Positions 51,852 through 61,596 are shown, numbered from the stretch's first letter. The stretch: 64,000 nt of DNA from an uncultured Alphaproteobacteria bacterium (GCA_944390275.1 CALXPL010000002.1:239983-303982); one strand, 5' to 3'. The notes: a model not told the origin generated them from the letters alone. Numbers and translations are program-made.

Positions 51852-52910
51852 ATGGTAAAGGACAATAATCCTTGGAATGATAATGATGATGACAAGTACA
51901 GCGGCGGAGAAAAAGTCATTCAGCTAAATCCGGTGAGAGTTGCCAAACAGGATAATAATTTAAACTTCAATCCGATGTATGTTGTTATTTTTGTCTTATT
52001 AATATGGTTAGCGAGTGGTTTTTATCAAGTTCAAACCAACGAGCAAGGAGTTGTTTTACGTTTTGGAAAATATGTAGATACCACAGATTCGGGTTTACAT
52101 TATCACCTTCCATATCCGATAGAAACGGTCATAAAAGTTAGTATGACACAAGAAAGAAGTATTAATTTAGGACAGAGGAGTGCTTATAATGCATCCAATG
52201 TATCATCACTATCCAACACGCGCTATGCGGATGATGCATTAAAATCATTTACGGAGAGCCATATGCTGACCGGAGATGAAAATATCGTAGATATTAATAT
52301 GGATATCGTCTGGAAGATAAAAGATGCCAAAGATTATTTATTTAACATTCGTTATCCGGATGAAACGGTAAGGGTTGCCGCACAATCTGTTTTAAGAGAG
52401 ATAGTCGGTCAGTCGGAAATGCAAGCGATTATCACGGGAGACAGAGGTAAAGTAGAAGATGAGACCAAGGAAGAATTGCAGCAATTATTAGATAAATTTG
52501 GGTCAGGAATAGAAATAGTCCGCGTAAAATTGCAAAAGGCAGATCCTCCGAAGCAAGTAGTTGATGCTTTCAACGAAGTCCAAAGAGCAAAAGCAGACTT
52601 GGAAAGATACAAAAATGAAGCCGAGGCCTATCGCAATGAAGTTTTGCCGAAAGCACGAGGAGAAGCCTCAAAATTAGTTCAAGATGCCGAAGCCTACGAG
52701 GCCGCGGTAATCAGCAAAGCCGAAGGTGATGCGGAAAGATTTTTATCGGTTTATAATGCCTACAAAATGGGGAAAGCCGTAACCAGTAAAAGAATATATA
52801 TAGAAACGATGGAAAATGTCTTGCAAAATTCGGACAAAGTCATTTTAGATCCATCATCAAAAGGAAGCAACGTATTGCCGTATCTTCCGTTAAAAGCCGT
52901 GAAGCAATAA
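51852..52910 (+). CDS. hflK: FtsH-modulator membrane protein HflK
   Basis: 352 residues from ATG 51852, chosen because GAAGGGAAG precedes it; an in-frame ATG lies 15 bp earlier. A Pro/Asn-rich N-terminus is followed by one membrane span (MYVVIFVLLIWLASGFYQV, ~45-63) and the SPFH/prohibitin domain (EQGVVLRFGKYVDTTDSGLH, DENIVDINMDIVWKIKDAKD, QSVLREIVGQSEMQAII). A coiled coil follows (AKADLERYKNEAEAYRNEVL). With HflC it forms the periplasmic-side complex that controls FtsH. First gene of hflK-hflC-degP. Confidence 0.96.
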   Translation: MVKDNNPWNDNDDDKYSGGEKVIQLNPVRVAKQDNNLNFNPMYVVIFVLLIWLASGFYQVQTNEQGVVLRFGKYVDTTDSGLHYHLPYPIETVIKVSMTQERSINLGQRSAYNASNVSSLSNTRYADDALKSFTESHMLTGDENIVDINMDIVWKIKDAKDYLFNIRYPDETVRVAAQSVLREIVGQSEMQAIITGDRGKVEDETKEELQQLLDKFGSGIEIVRVKLQKADPPKQVVDAFNEVQRAKADLERYKNEAEAYRNEVLPKARGEASKLVQDAEAYEAAVISKAEGDAERFLSVYNAYKMGKAVTSKRIYIETMENVLQNSDKVILDPSSKGSNVLPYLPLKAVKQ

Positions 52911-52922
52911 AGGAGTAAAAAA

Positions 52923-53783
52923 ATGAGTAATATGAAATTAAGTTTATTAGTCGTTGTCGCCTTAATTGTTTTTGTGCTTGGCAATACGCTTTATGTTGTC
53001 AGCCAACCGGAACAGGCAATAGTTTTACAATTTGGAGAACCGGTAAGATTAATAAAAGAACCGGGGCTGAAAGCCAAGATACCTTTTATCCAAAAAGTCG
53101 TTATCTATGATACCAGATTATTAAACTTGGATCCACCGGCACAAGAAGTTGTTTTGAATGATAAGAAAAGATTAGATGTCGATACATTCACACGTTATCG
53201 TATCGTTGACCCATTAAAGTTTTATCAAACGGTAAGAACGGAGATACAAGCGGAAAGCAAGCTCAAAGAAATTGTTAATTCGTCAGTCAGAAAAATTTTG
53301 GGACGCATAACATTACAAGAACTTCTGTCCAAGCAAAGAACCGAGATAATGGCAGACATCAGCAAAGCCGTAGAAAAAGATGCCGCTCAGATAGGTGTTG
53401 AAGTCGCTGATGTGAGAATAAGACGAGCAGATTTACCGGTAGAAGTATTGCAAGCCATTAACGAGCGTATGAAAACGGAAAGAGAAAGAGATGCCAAAGA
53501 ATTTCGTGCACAAGGGCAACAACAAGCCCAACAAATAAGAGCATCTGCAGATAAAGAAAAAACCATCATATTGGCAGAAGCAAATAAGAAAGCGCAAATC
53601 ATACGAGGAAACGGAGATAAAAAGGCGATAGAAATCTGGAATAATGCGGCTAATCAAGACATAAAATTCTTTACGTTTTATCGTTCAATGGAAGCCTATC
53701 GTAATTCATTACAAGATTCGTCTTTAGTTTTATCGCCGGATTCGGAATTTTTCAAATATTTCGGAGAGTCAACGGTAAGATAA
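52923..53783 (+). CDS. hflC: FtsH-modulator membrane protein HflC
   Basis: 286 residues. N-terminal span (LSLLVVVALIVFVLGNTLYV), then the SPFH domain (QAIVLQFGEPVRLIKEPGLK, TRYRIVDPLKFYQTVR, DVRIRRADLPVEVLQAINER) and a coiled coil (MKTERERDAKEFRAQGQQQA). Ends SPDSEFFKYFGE, the classic HflC tail. It starts 12 bp after hflK and ends 1 bp before degP. It pairs with HflK. Confidence 0.97.
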   Translation: MSNMKLSLLVVVALIVFVLGNTLYVVSQPEQAIVLQFGEPVRLIKEPGLKAKIPFIQKVVIYDTRLLNLDPPAQEVVLNDKKRLDVDTFTRYRIVDPLKFYQTVRTEIQAESKLKEIVNSSVRKILGRITLQELLSKQRTEIMADISKAVEKDAAQIGVEVADVRIRRADLPVEVLQAINERMKTERERDAKEFRAQGQQQAQQIRASADKEKTIILAEANKKAQIIRGNGDKKAIEIWNNAANQDIKFFTFYRSMEAYRNSLQDSSLVLSPDSEFFKYFGESTVR

Positions 53784-53784
53784 A

Positions 53785-55209
53785 ATGAACAGAAGAAAAA
53801 TGCTGACATTATTGCTGATGCTGGGGCTGTTAAATACAGCTCCGGCATTGGTCTATGCAGAAGAAGCAAGTAAGGACACGAGGAATGAGAGATTTCCGAG
53901 TTTTGCCGATTTGGTAGAGGAATTATTGCCGTCAGTTGTTAATATTTCGACACAAATGAAAGCGGCAAGTGATTCGGAAAAAACAGAAATAGAAGAGGTT
54001 TCACCGGAATTTAAACGTTTCTTTGGAAAAGATGACCAACAAGAAGCCTTAGGATCAGGATTTATTATAGATGAAACAGGATACATTCTGACCAACAATC
54101 ACGTAATAAACGACGCGGACAGCATTAGTGTCACGCTGTGGAACAATACGCAGGCACAAGCGCGCGTTATAGGAAAAGATGATAAAACCGACATAGCGTT
54201 AATCAAGATAGAAACAGCACAAAATTTAACCCCGATAAAATTTGGAGATTCGGATAAAGTCAGGGTAGGAGATTGGATTTTGGCGATAGGTAATCCGTTT
54301 GGATTGGGCGGCAGTGTAACGGCAGGAATAGTTTCGGCAAAATCACGAGATATTGAATCCGGTCAGTATGATAATTTCATTCAGACAGATGCCTCAATTA
54401 ATCAAGGCAGTTCCGGAGGACCGATGTTTAATATGTCCGGAGAAGTAATCGGAATAAACAGTGCCATTTTTTCGAGCAATGGAGCGAGTATGGGAATAGG
54501 ATTTGCCATACCGTCAAATTTGGCACAATGGGTTGCGGAGCAATTAAAGCAAAACGGCAAAATAATTCGCGGTTGGTTGGGGCTAAAAATACAGCCCTTA
54601 GAAGAAGAAATTTCAGGTTTGTCGGGAGGTGTCTTAGTCTCAGATGTCAGTGTTGGTGGTCCAGCAGAGAAGTCTGGGATAAAAGCCGGAGATATCATTT
54701 ATTCTTATAATAACAAGGCTGTTCAAAATACAAAAGAGTTTTCACGTCGCGTTGCCGAGAGCAAAATCGGCAGTGAAGGAAAAATAGGAGTATGGCGCAA
54801 CGGGCAAAAACGTGATGTAAATATAGTTATAGAAAATCAAGAAAGCCAAGAAAAGACAAAAACAGGTTTAAGAGTAGAGATAAAAAAAACGGAAGCGAAT
54901 GGTTATGAAATTCCGGAAATAGGCATGACTTTAGCAAAGATAACACCGGAATTAATACAACGCTATGAACTTCCTCCGCAAAGCAACGGCATGGTAATAA
55001 CAGAGATTCAAGCAGGTCGGGAAGCGGAGAAAAAGGGCTTAAAGGTAGGAAATATCATTGTAAAGATTGATAAGAAAGATGTCCCAACGATTGAACAGGT
55101 AAAAGAATATCTGGATGAGGCAAAAATGGAGCATCATCGTCCGATTTTAATCTTTTTTCAAGATAAAGACAGCCTTCACTTTGCAACATTAAAATTAAAA
55201 CAAGGATAA
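53785..55209 (+). CDS. degP: DegP/HtrA-family periplasmic serine protease
   Basis: 474 residues, signal peptide ~1-25 (ends VYA). Catalytic triad His106 (YILTNNHVIND), Asp136 (DDKTDIALIKIE) and Ser210 in QGSSGGPMF (the usual GNSGGP with Ser for Asn). LGSGFIIDETG and IGNPFGLGGSVTAG are typical. Two PDZ domains follow (RGWLGLKIQPLEEEISGLSG from ~265; the second, EIGMTLAKITPELIQRYELP, from ~380). It degrades or refolds misfolded envelope proteins. Third gene of the hflKC-degP operon, an arrangement frequent in proteobacteria. Confidence 0.96.
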   Translation: MNRRKMLTLLLMLGLLNTAPALVYAEEASKDTRNERFPSFADLVEELLPSVVNISTQMKAASDSEKTEIEEVSPEFKRFFGKDDQQEALGSGFIIDETGYILTNNHVINDADSISVTLWNNTQAQARVIGKDDKTDIALIKIETAQNLTPIKFGDSDKVRVGDWILAIGNPFGLGGSVTAGIVSAKSRDIESGQYDNFIQTDASINQGSSGGPMFNMSGEVIGINSAIFSSNGASMGIGFAIPSNLAQWVAEQLKQNGKIIRGWLGLKIQPLEEEISGLSGGVLVSDVSVGGPAEKSGIKAGDIIYSYNNKAVQNTKEFSRRVAESKIGSEGKIGVWRNGQKRDVNIVIENQESQEKTKTGLRVEIKKTEANGYEIPEIGMTLAKITPELIQRYELPPQSNGMVITEIQAGREAEKKGLKVGNIIVKIDKKDVPTIEQVKEYLDEAKMEHHRPILIFFQDKDSLHFATLKLKQG

Positions 55210-55216
55210 GGCGGGT

Positions 55217-55672
55217 ATGGCACAAGTTGATTTTTATCATTTACAAAATCAAAGTTTAGAGAATGTTCTTCCCAAATTATTGGAAAAGGCATACGCGACG
55301 GGAAAAAGAATAGTCGTTAAAGTCGGAAATGAAGAACGAGTTGAGTTCATCAACGGGATATTATGGACCTATACGGAACAATCATTTTTACCGCATGGCT
55401 CAAAGAAGGACGGCTTTGGAGAAGAACAGCCGATATGGTTAACGAGTGGCGAAGACGTTCCAAACAAAGCCGAATTTTTATTTTTGGTTGATGGTGCTTT
55501 GATAGATACGCAGTCCGGAGAAAATTACAGCCGAATATTTAATATTTTTGATGGGAATAGCGAAGCCGCGGTTCAACAAGCACGCCAGTTTTGGAAAGAT
55601 TTGAAAGCAGCGGGTTACACAGTCAATTATTGGCAGCAGGACAGTAGCGGCAAATGGAGCAAAAAAGCCTAA
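55217..55672 (+). CDS. holC: DNA polymerase III subunit chi
   Basis: 151 residues. AQVDFYHLQNQSLENVLPKL at the start, ATGKRIVVKVGNEERVEFIN, then LWTYTEQSFLPHGSKKDGFG, QPIWLTSGEDVPNKAEFLFL and IFDGNSEAAVQQARQFWKDL. This is the full HolC pattern (LW-fxxxxFlPHg, P-w-L). Chi links the clamp loader (via psi) to single-strand-binding protein. It begins 7 bp after degP, so is the last gene of that operon. Confidence 0.94.
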   Translation: MAQVDFYHLQNQSLENVLPKLLEKAYATGKRIVVKVGNEERVEFINGILWTYTEQSFLPHGSKKDGFGEEQPIWLTSGEDVPNKAEFLFLVDGALIDTQSGENYSRIFNIFDGNSEAAVQQARQFWKDLKAAGYTVNYWQQDSSGKWSKKA

Positions 55673-55734
55673 ATCTTTCGAGCAGAGGCAGAGCAAAAGG
55701 CATAAAGTATCCTATTAATTGCTTAACATAAAGA

Positions 55735-56535
55735 TTAAATTTTCATCACTGGACGAACATACGTCATGCCACCGCTGTAACTCTTGGAGCCGTCATTGAA
55801 GTTGGAGATGTTCCCATGCTCTCCCCAGGAATACCAATACCATGCTTTATCATAAGAGTACTCAGATGATGTCCAATAATAGTATGATATAGCTTTCCCT
55901 CTTGCCAGTGTAATGGCCGCATCGATTTCTGGGCGATGATTATTGACCATATTCAAGATACCCGCTGAAGGTAAACACCATTTGTCTTTTGTATCTTCTG
56001 CTCCCGCGGGGGCATAATTCTTAGCTGCCGCTGCCGCTGGATATTTCGATTCGCCTAAAGCGAGCATTGCTTCTGTATTTTCACAGCTTTTCAAATCATT
56101 TATCACAGTTTGTTCTGTTGTATAATTGGTTATTTTCGGAATGTCAACATCTTCTGGTGACCAAATAATACCAAGAGATGACGCTTCATTTAAGGCAATA
56201 ATCCATTTTTGATTATTTTCATTATAGGCGATAACACCAATCGGAATTTTTTCGGATATAAAGTCTTTAACACAAGTTCCGTCGCTATAATAAATTGCTC
56301 CATAGGTACAATCAGGATTATCTCTTCCGTTTTCAGAATCTTCCGTACCTGTATCCGCATTTCCTTTACAAGCCCATGCATTACCAAACGGGCATTTGAT
56401 ACCGCCGTTTTCGCATGAAGTTTCGGTGTAACCCAAAGTAGCGCAGTCTTGTGTCGCAACGCATTGTGCCGAAACATTGCCCACAGCAAAAGGAGCCGTT
56501 AATAAAACCGAAGTCAATAAAGTAAATTTTCTCAT
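55735..56535 (-). CDS. Surface locus C, exported DUF1566/Lcl_C-like protein
   Basis: 266 residues from ATG 56535 behind AGAAAGGAGAAAAGAA. The signal peptide and Cys module (QDCATLGYTETSC) are nearly identical to copy B. The spacer (GNADTGTEDSENGRDNPDC) and the C-terminal domain differ: PIGVIAYNENNQKWI, ENTEAMLALGESKYPAAAAA, KDKWCLPSAGILN, YYWTSSEYSYDKAWYW and final YVRPVMKI. Conserved N-terminus with divergent, ligand-facing C-terminus is what antigenic or binding-specificity variation would produce. Second gene of the C operon, 60 bp from the convergent holC. Confidence 0.78.
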   Translation of the reverse strand: MRKFTLLTSVLLTAPFAVGNVSAQCVATQDCATLGYTETSCENGGIKCPFGNAWACKGNADTGTEDSENGRDNPDCTYGAIYYSDGTCVKDFISEKIPIGVIAYNENNQKWIIALNEASSLGIIWSPEDVDIPKITNYTTEQTVINDLKSCENTEAMLALGESKYPAAAAAKNYAPAGAEDTKDKWCLPSAGILNMVNNHRPEIDAAITLARGKAISYYYWTSSEYSYDKAWYWYSWGEHGNISNFNDGSKSYSGGMTYVRPVMKI

Positions 56536-56549
56536 TTCTTTTCTCCTTT

Positions 56550-57578
56550 CTAATCGAGGCAATAAACATAATTGGTATTGAACGGACATTTTACAGATTT
56601 TCCCTCACAGCTTTGTTGCGCATAGCCCAAAGCCGAACAATCTTGACTTAACGTGCAGAAATCAAAGCCGGAACAAACACAAGCTCCTTGCGAAGCATTC
56701 CATGTAAAACCGTTCGCACATTTGCATTTTGCATATTTATTATCACAAGAATTTCCCTCTCCTCCTGAATAGCCCGTGCCGGAGCAAGAATATTTGAAAG
56801 AAGTTGCACAAACGCATTTCTTTTGCGAGGAACTCCATTCATAATTATTGGGACATTTACATTCAGCATAGTAAGTTCCTCCGTCATCGGTACAAGTATT
56901 ACCATAGCCGCCTAAGGTTCCACAGGTTGGTGCTAAAACATATTTTTGTGGGTCGCATTTGATTTTGTATTTTTTACCATCACAAGATTGACATTCACCG
57001 TTGTTCACATAACCCGAGGGAATAGATGTATATTTATAATCAGAACAGAGATTACAACATTCTTTATATTTGCCGCCGCAAGGATTCCCAACACCTTGTT
57101 CTCCAAGAGCCGTATCACAAACTTGATTATATTCGGAAGAACATTCACAATCGGAATGATAAGAACTGTCATAAGGGCAATAAGAGGTAGGGGAGCTTCC
57201 ATCGGGACAAGGCGTGTTGGTATAACCAGCTTGTTTACAAAGTTCCTCAGGAGTGCCGTGGTCATCGGGATTTCCTCCGCCGCCTCCACCGTCAGGAGTT
57301 TCCGTATTACCGAATTTATCCGCTCCACAATTTCCCGCATCGGTTATAAAACACACCGAAGCAATTTGCACACCGTTATTTGTTCTTTTCGCAAAAAGCT
57401 GTGATGATAAGTCAAGTCCGTGAAGAGTATGGCGTATGTATGTGTGATGTATGTGTAAAGTGGGAATGCCAGACTTGAGGAGTGAAGAATCATCCTCAAA
57501 AGACGCATAAGTTACATTTCCGCTGTCAACAAATAAGCTGACGGCAGACAACAAGAGTACTTTTGAAAATTGTTTCAT
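56550..57578 (-). CDS. Surface locus C, exported Cys-rich protein
   Basis: 342 residues from ATG 57578 behind AAGGAGG. Signal peptide identical to copy B. His-rich LHIHHTYIRHTLHGLDLSS, then a changed segment (QLFAKRTNNGVQ) before IASVCFITDAGNC. From 57028 to 57205 the DNA is identical to copy B over 178 bp. A block at ~56878-56945 instead resembles A2 (CGTLGGYGNTCTDDGGTYYA versus CGVYGGYGNTCTDDGGTYFE). The end is QDCSALGYAQQSC and CPFNTNYVYCLD. Same operon layout as B. Probably surface-exposed; function unknown. Confidence 0.78.
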   Translation of the reverse strand: MKQFSKVLLLSAVSLFVDSGNVTYASFEDDSSLLKSGIPTLHIHHTYIRHTLHGLDLSSQLFAKRTNNGVQIASVCFITDAGNCGADKFGNTETPDGGGGGGNPDDHGTPEELCKQAGYTNTPCPDGSSPTSYCPYDSSYHSDCECSSEYNQVCDTALGEQGVGNPCGGKYKECCNLCSDYKYTSIPSGYVNNGECQSCDGKKYKIKCDPQKYVLAPTCGTLGGYGNTCTDDGGTYYAECKCPNNYEWSSSQKKCVCATSFKYSCSGTGYSGGEGNSCDNKYAKCKCANGFTWNASQGACVCSGFDFCTLSQDCSALGYAQQSCEGKSVKCPFNTNYVYCLD

Positions 57579-57608
57579 CACATCCTCCTTGCTTATCATC
57601 ACGACTCT

Positions 57609-57637
57609 ACTTTAGCATATTTGTTACAACATGTAAA
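57609..57637 (-). promoter_or_regulatory. Promoter of locus C with operator-like palindrome
   Basis: Minus strand: -35 TTTACA (57632-57637), 17 bp, -10 TAAAGT (57609-57614). TGTTGTAACA, one base from the perfect palindrome at B, abuts -35. The ~60 bp upstream of -35 nearly match the region upstream of A2 (7864-7917). Confidence 0.65.
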
Positions 57638-57672
57638 TACCTAATTTTGCTTGGAAAGGAGAAAAAAGACAT

Positions 57673-57696
57673 AAAAAAACCTCCCCGAAGGGAGGA
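57673..57696 (-). terminator. Terminator after murE
   Basis: Stem CCTCCC/GGGAGG with a 4-base loop and, on the minus strand, a following T7 run. Confidence 0.85.
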
Positions 57697-57715
57697 AATA
57701 AAGAAAATTTTAAGA

Positions 57716-59155
57716 TTAAAGATTTTTGATAATTTCTTCATGATCACTGAAAGGATGAGTAACCCCTTTAATTATTTGACCTGTTTCATGTCCTTTTCCG
57801 GCAACTAACAAAACATCACCGTTGTTAAGGTTTTGAATGGCGGTTTTGATAGCTTGAGCACGATTAGGAAGATTGATACCTTTGGCGCAAGCCTGCATGA
57901 TTTCAGCTCGTATGGTCTCTGGTTCTTCAGAGCGAGGATTATCATCGGTAACATAGACGACATCAGCTAAATCGTGAGCGATTTTTCCCATTAAAGGACG
58001 TTTACCTTTGTCACGATCTCCGCCGCAACCAAAAAGAACTTCTAATTTTCCTGAAGTGTGGGGGCGCATAGCTTTTAAAATATTTTCCAAAGCATCGGGG
58101 GTGTGGGCATAATCGACATAGACGGCAGCGCCATTTTTTGTTGTTCCGACAAATTCCAGACGACCTTTAGCACCATGAATTTTTTCAACGAGAGAAAGCA
58201 TTTCAAAGGGGTTTCCTGTTAATTCGGCAGCTATTCCCAGAGCGCAAAGGACATTCATCGCTTGAAATTCACCGGCAAGAGGAATAGAAATTTCAACATT
58301 TTTCCCATAATAAGAAAGGGTTAGCTTTTGACCATGAGAAAGAGGATGAATATGAAGAAGTTTGAGTTCTTTTCCATGAAAACCGTAGCTGACAACTTTT
58401 TTGTGAGTATCAAGACAAGCCTGAGCTAAAGTCTCAAAAGTATCTGAATCGGCATTAAGGACGGCAACTCCGTTTGGAACAAGAATATCGGTAAACAGAA
58501 GCTTTTTGGCATTAAAATAGTTTTCCATAGTCTTGTGATAATCCAAATGATCACGAGTTAAGTTTGTAAAACCGGCAACTTTGATAGATACTCCACCGAT
58601 TCGATATTGGCAAATTCCATGACTGGAGGCTTCCATAACCAAATAATTATAGCCCTGGTTTTCCAAAAGAGCCAAATCCTGATGAATGGTAATAGGATCA
58701 GGCGTTGTCATGGCATATTGAGGTTCTTCATTATTTTTAATGAGACCGAGAGTTCCCAAACTCGCGGCTTTACGCCCAGACATATTAAGCATTTGGCGCA
58801 CAAAATCAGCAATAGATGTTTTGCCGTTAGTTCCGGTAACAGCGGCAATATGTTCAGGTTGTACTTGATAAAAATTAGCAGCAAGTTTTGCAAAATCGCG
58901 ATGAGGATTTTGTGAAAACAAAAAAGCGACCTGAGGGAAAGATTGAGCGTCATCAAATGTATCGGTTAAGATAGCTGTTGCGCCTTTTTGAATGGCTTCT
59001 TTTATATACTGACGTCCGTCAAAAGTCACACCTTTGAGCGCTGCAAATAAAGAATTTGCCGTAACTTTACGCGAATCAGAGGTAAGAAAAGCGATATCAT
59101 ATTCGGGAAAAGATGTTTCCAACGGTGTGTTTTGAATTAAAGTTGCTAATTTCAT
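57716..59155 (-). CDS. murE: UDP-N-acetylmuramoyl-tripeptide synthetase MurE
   Basis: 479 residues from ATG 59155 (TTAAGGAGA before it); the longer in-frame extension overlaps the divergent ABC-F gene and is rejected. FLTSDSRKVTANSLFAALKG, the ATP loop AAVTGTNGKTSIADFVRQML, MEASSHGICQYRIGG, TRDHLDYHKTMENYF and DYAHTPDALENILKAM identify a Mur ligase. VTDDNPRSEEPETI contains DNPR, the marker of the meso-diaminopimelate-adding type. It adds mDAP to UDP-MurNAc-L-Ala-D-Glu in the cytoplasm. It stands outside a division/cell-wall cluster here. Confidence 0.96.
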   Translation of the reverse strand: MKLATLIQNTPLETSFPEYDIAFLTSDSRKVTANSLFAALKGVTFDGRQYIKEAIQKGATAILTDTFDDAQSFPQVAFLFSQNPHRDFAKLAANFYQVQPEHIAAVTGTNGKTSIADFVRQMLNMSGRKAASLGTLGLIKNNEEPQYAMTTPDPITIHQDLALLENQGYNYLVMEASSHGICQYRIGGVSIKVAGFTNLTRDHLDYHKTMENYFNAKKLLFTDILVPNGVAVLNADSDTFETLAQACLDTHKKVVSYGFHGKELKLLHIHPLSHGQKLTLSYYGKNVEISIPLAGEFQAMNVLCALGIAAELTGNPFEMLSLVEKIHGAKGRLEFVGTTKNGAAVYVDYAHTPDALENILKAMRPHTSGKLEVLFGCGGDRDKGKRPLMGKIAHDLADVVYVTDDNPRSEEPETIRAEIMQACAKGINLPNRAQAIKTAIQNLNNGDVLLVAGKGHETGQIIKGVTHPFSDHEEIIKNL

Positions 59156-59277
59156 AAAAAATCTCCTTAAAAATATGAGATATAATTTCACAAAAAAACT
59201 AAGAAAGTGTTTAATCTTGCAAAGAGAAAAAAGAACAAGTAAAATAAAAACATTAAGAAAATAAGAACAGAATAAAA

Positions 59278-61125
59278 ATGATAGATATAACGGATATAAC
59301 GGTAAGAGTAGGAGCAAATGTTTTATTGTCACAAGCCTCCGCTCATATTTCAGATAGGCAGAAGGTTGGTATTGTCGGTATAAATGGTTGCGGAAAATCG
59401 ACTTTGTTTCGTGTGTTGCAAGGAGAACAAGAAGTCGAGCAGGGGAGTGTAAACTTTTCATCATCAAGTAAAATCGTAACGGTAGAACAAGATATAAAAG
59501 ATACGGATTTGCCGATTTTAGAATTTGTCTTAGCACAAGATAAAGAGCGCGTTGAATTATTGCGACAATTAGAGCAAGCGAGTAATGAAGAAATAGATAA
59601 TATTCATGAACGCTTAAAAGCCATCGATTCGTCAACGGCAGAAGCACGAGCTTCACAGATATTGAAAGGCTTAGGTTTTAAAACCGAGGAATATAGCCGA
59701 AAAGTCAAAGAATATTCGGGCGGTTGGCGAATGAGATTGGCTTTGGCCGCTGCTTTGTTTCAGCCGTCGGATATATTGCTTTTGGACGAACCGACCAATC
59801 ACTTGGATATGGAAAGCAGTATATGGCTTGAAAATCATTTAATGAAATACAAGGGAACTTTATTAATCATCAGTCATGATCGAACGATTTTAAATAATCT
59901 CTGCGCGAACATAATTCATTTTGATAACAAAAAATTGATTCTGTACTCCGGCAATTATGACAATTTTATTAGAACGCGAAATCAACAAAAACAAGTCTTG
60001 GAGCGCAGTTATCAAAAACAAGAGCAAAAGCGTGAGAAGTTGCAAAAGTTTATTGACCGTTTTCGTTACAAAGCCAGTAAAGCCAAACAAGCGCAAAGCC
60101 GCATAAAACAATTGGAAAAGTTAGAAGATGTTGATTTGTTAAAAGACACGGCATCGCTTCATATCTCCTTTCCTCAAGTTAAAGAATTGGCATCACCGCT
60201 GATTAATATGGAAGATGTTTCGGTGGGCTACGGAGAAAAAACAATTTTAAGCAAACTAAATTTAAGTATAGAAAGAGATGATAAAATCGCGCTGTTAGGA
60301 AAGAACGGCAACGGAAAATCAACATTTGCCAAGCTGTTATCGGGAAGACTTAAGGCAAAAGATGGAGAAATGCGTTTGACACCGAAATTAAAAGTCGGAT
60401 ATTTTGCACAACATCAAGCCGAAGAATTACCTTTAGATATAACGGCATTAGAGTATATGCAAAGTCTGATGCCGGAACAAAACGAAACACAAATTCGCAG
60501 CTATTTGGCAAAGTTCGGAATAGAACAAGAGAAGTCATTAAGAAAAATAGAAGTATTGTCGGGAGGAGAAAAGTCGCGATTATTATTTGCGGTAATGAGT
60601 CTTCAAGAGCCGGAACTTTTAATTTTGGATGAACCGACAAACCATTTGGATATTGAATCTCGAGAAAGTTTAATAGATGCCCTTAATGAATACAATGGTG
60701 CTGTTATTTTAATAACGCACGATTTGCATTTGGTAGAATTTGTTGCCGATGATTTATGGTTGGTATCACGAGGAAGATGTCAGGCATATGACGGAGACAT
60801 AGATGACTATAAAGCTCTGATTTTATCGGAGGATAAAGAAGAAAAATCACAAAGGCAAAAGCAAGAAAATGAAAAAAGAGAAAGGATAAAAGCACAAGAA
60901 ACTATCAAGAAACAGCAAAAGGAGCAGGAAAAACGGCTCAAACAAATAGAAAAAGAATTAGATAATTTGTGTAAGAAAAAAGAATTGCTTGAAAATTCAT
61001 TTCAAGAAAATTTGAGTAAAGAAACCATAATCAGTACGCAAAAAGAATTAAAAAAGCTATTATCAGCCATAGAACAAAAAGAACAAGAATGGCTGGAAGC
61101 TAGTGATAAAATGGAGAAGAATTAA
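59278..61125 (+). CDS. ABC-F family ATPase
   Basis: 615 residues with two ABC domains. First: GIVGINGCGKSTLFRVLQGE (Walker A), EYSGGWRMRLALAAALFQPS (signature) and LLLDEPTNHLDMESSIWLE. The basic linker (KQEQKREKLQKFIDRFRYKA) lies between. Second: ALLGKNGNGKSTFAKLLSGR, VLSGGEKSRLLFAV and LILDEPTNHLDIESRESLID. A long charged coiled-coil C-terminus (~520-615) is Uup/YheS-like. ABC-F proteins act on the ribosome, not as transporters: no membrane part is present. It starts divergent from murE; the ribosome-binding site is weak. Its stop overlaps the convergent lipoprotein gene by 4 bp. Confidence 0.93.
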   Translation: MIDITDITVRVGANVLLSQASAHISDRQKVGIVGINGCGKSTLFRVLQGEQEVEQGSVNFSSSSKIVTVEQDIKDTDLPILEFVLAQDKERVELLRQLEQASNEEIDNIHERLKAIDSSTAEARASQILKGLGFKTEEYSRKVKEYSGGWRMRLALAAALFQPSDILLLDEPTNHLDMESSIWLENHLMKYKGTLLIISHDRTILNNLCANIIHFDNKKLILYSGNYDNFIRTRNQQKQVLERSYQKQEQKREKLQKFIDRFRYKASKAKQAQSRIKQLEKLEDVDLLKDTASLHISFPQVKELASPLINMEDVSVGYGEKTILSKLNLSIERDDKIALLGKNGNGKSTFAKLLSGRLKAKDGEMRLTPKLKVGYFAQHQAEELPLDITALEYMQSLMPEQNETQIRSYLAKFGIEQEKSLRKIEVLSGGEKSRLLFAVMSLQEPELLILDEPTNHLDIESRESLIDALNEYNGAVILITHDLHLVEFVADDLWLVSRGRCQAYDGDIDDYKALILSEDKEEKSQRQKQENEKRERIKAQETIKKQQKEQEKRLKQIEKELDNLCKKKELLENSFQENLSKETIISTQKELKKLLSAIEQKEQEWLEASDKMEKN

Positions 61126-61595
61126 ATTTCTTCATTGCTGAACGGAACATTCTGTAATCTTCTTTGCGGTTTATAAATAAAGATGTTTGTCGTTGTCGGA
61201 ATATTATAGCGTCTGTGCCAATAGCCTCTTTTTTCCATACAGATTCGATAATTCATAGGGTTAATGCGCGTATCGTCACGCAAAGAATTAACGACCAAGG
61301 GTTGGGCCCCTGGGTAAGGAACATAAGAGGCCCAAATACCTTTTTTAGCATGCCAATCGGCGCGCAAATCCATTTTAACTTCTTCGGAATAGAACCAAGA
61401 CTTGATGTTAGGAATAAGAGTAAAATCCTCAGCTTCACGTAAGCATTCGGAATGGTCGCGAGCAAATTTTTCTACACCGGTGTTTTCTTTTTCCCAATGA
61501 AAAATGACTTGCCCTTGTCCCCGAGCCACCCAAGTTGTGCAAGAAGCTAAGAAAAGGAGAGATAAAGAAATGCAAGAAAATTTTTTCTGTATCAT
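61122..61595 (-). CDS. Hypothetical lipoprotein
   Basis: 157 residues from ATG 61595, which gives a clear lipoprotein signal with lipobox FLASC; an ATG 21 bp earlier inside the GST gene would bury the signal. The mature part contains VARGQGQVIFHWEKENTGVE, HSECLREAEDF and MNYRICMEKRGYWHRRY, with two Cys that probably form a disulfide and a pattern (C-REA, C-M-KRGY) seen in small alphaproteobacterial lipoproteins. No function known. It begins directly after the GST stop, so it is co-transcribed with it. Confidence 0.75.
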   Translation of the reverse strand: MIQKKFSCISLSLLFLASCTTWVARGQGQVIFHWEKENTGVEKFARDHSECLREAEDFTLIPNIKSWFYSEEVKMDLRADWHAKKGIWASYVPYPGAQPLVVNSLRDDTRINPMNYRICMEKRGYWHRRYNIPTTTNIFIYKPQRRLQNVPFSNEEI

Positions 61596-61596
61596 G

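Noticed and set aside
59156..59656. N-terminal extension of MurE by 167 codons
   Set aside because: It overlaps the divergent ABC-F gene start and its text has no Mur-ligase character; ATG 59155 has a good ribosome-binding site and the known MurE N-terminus.
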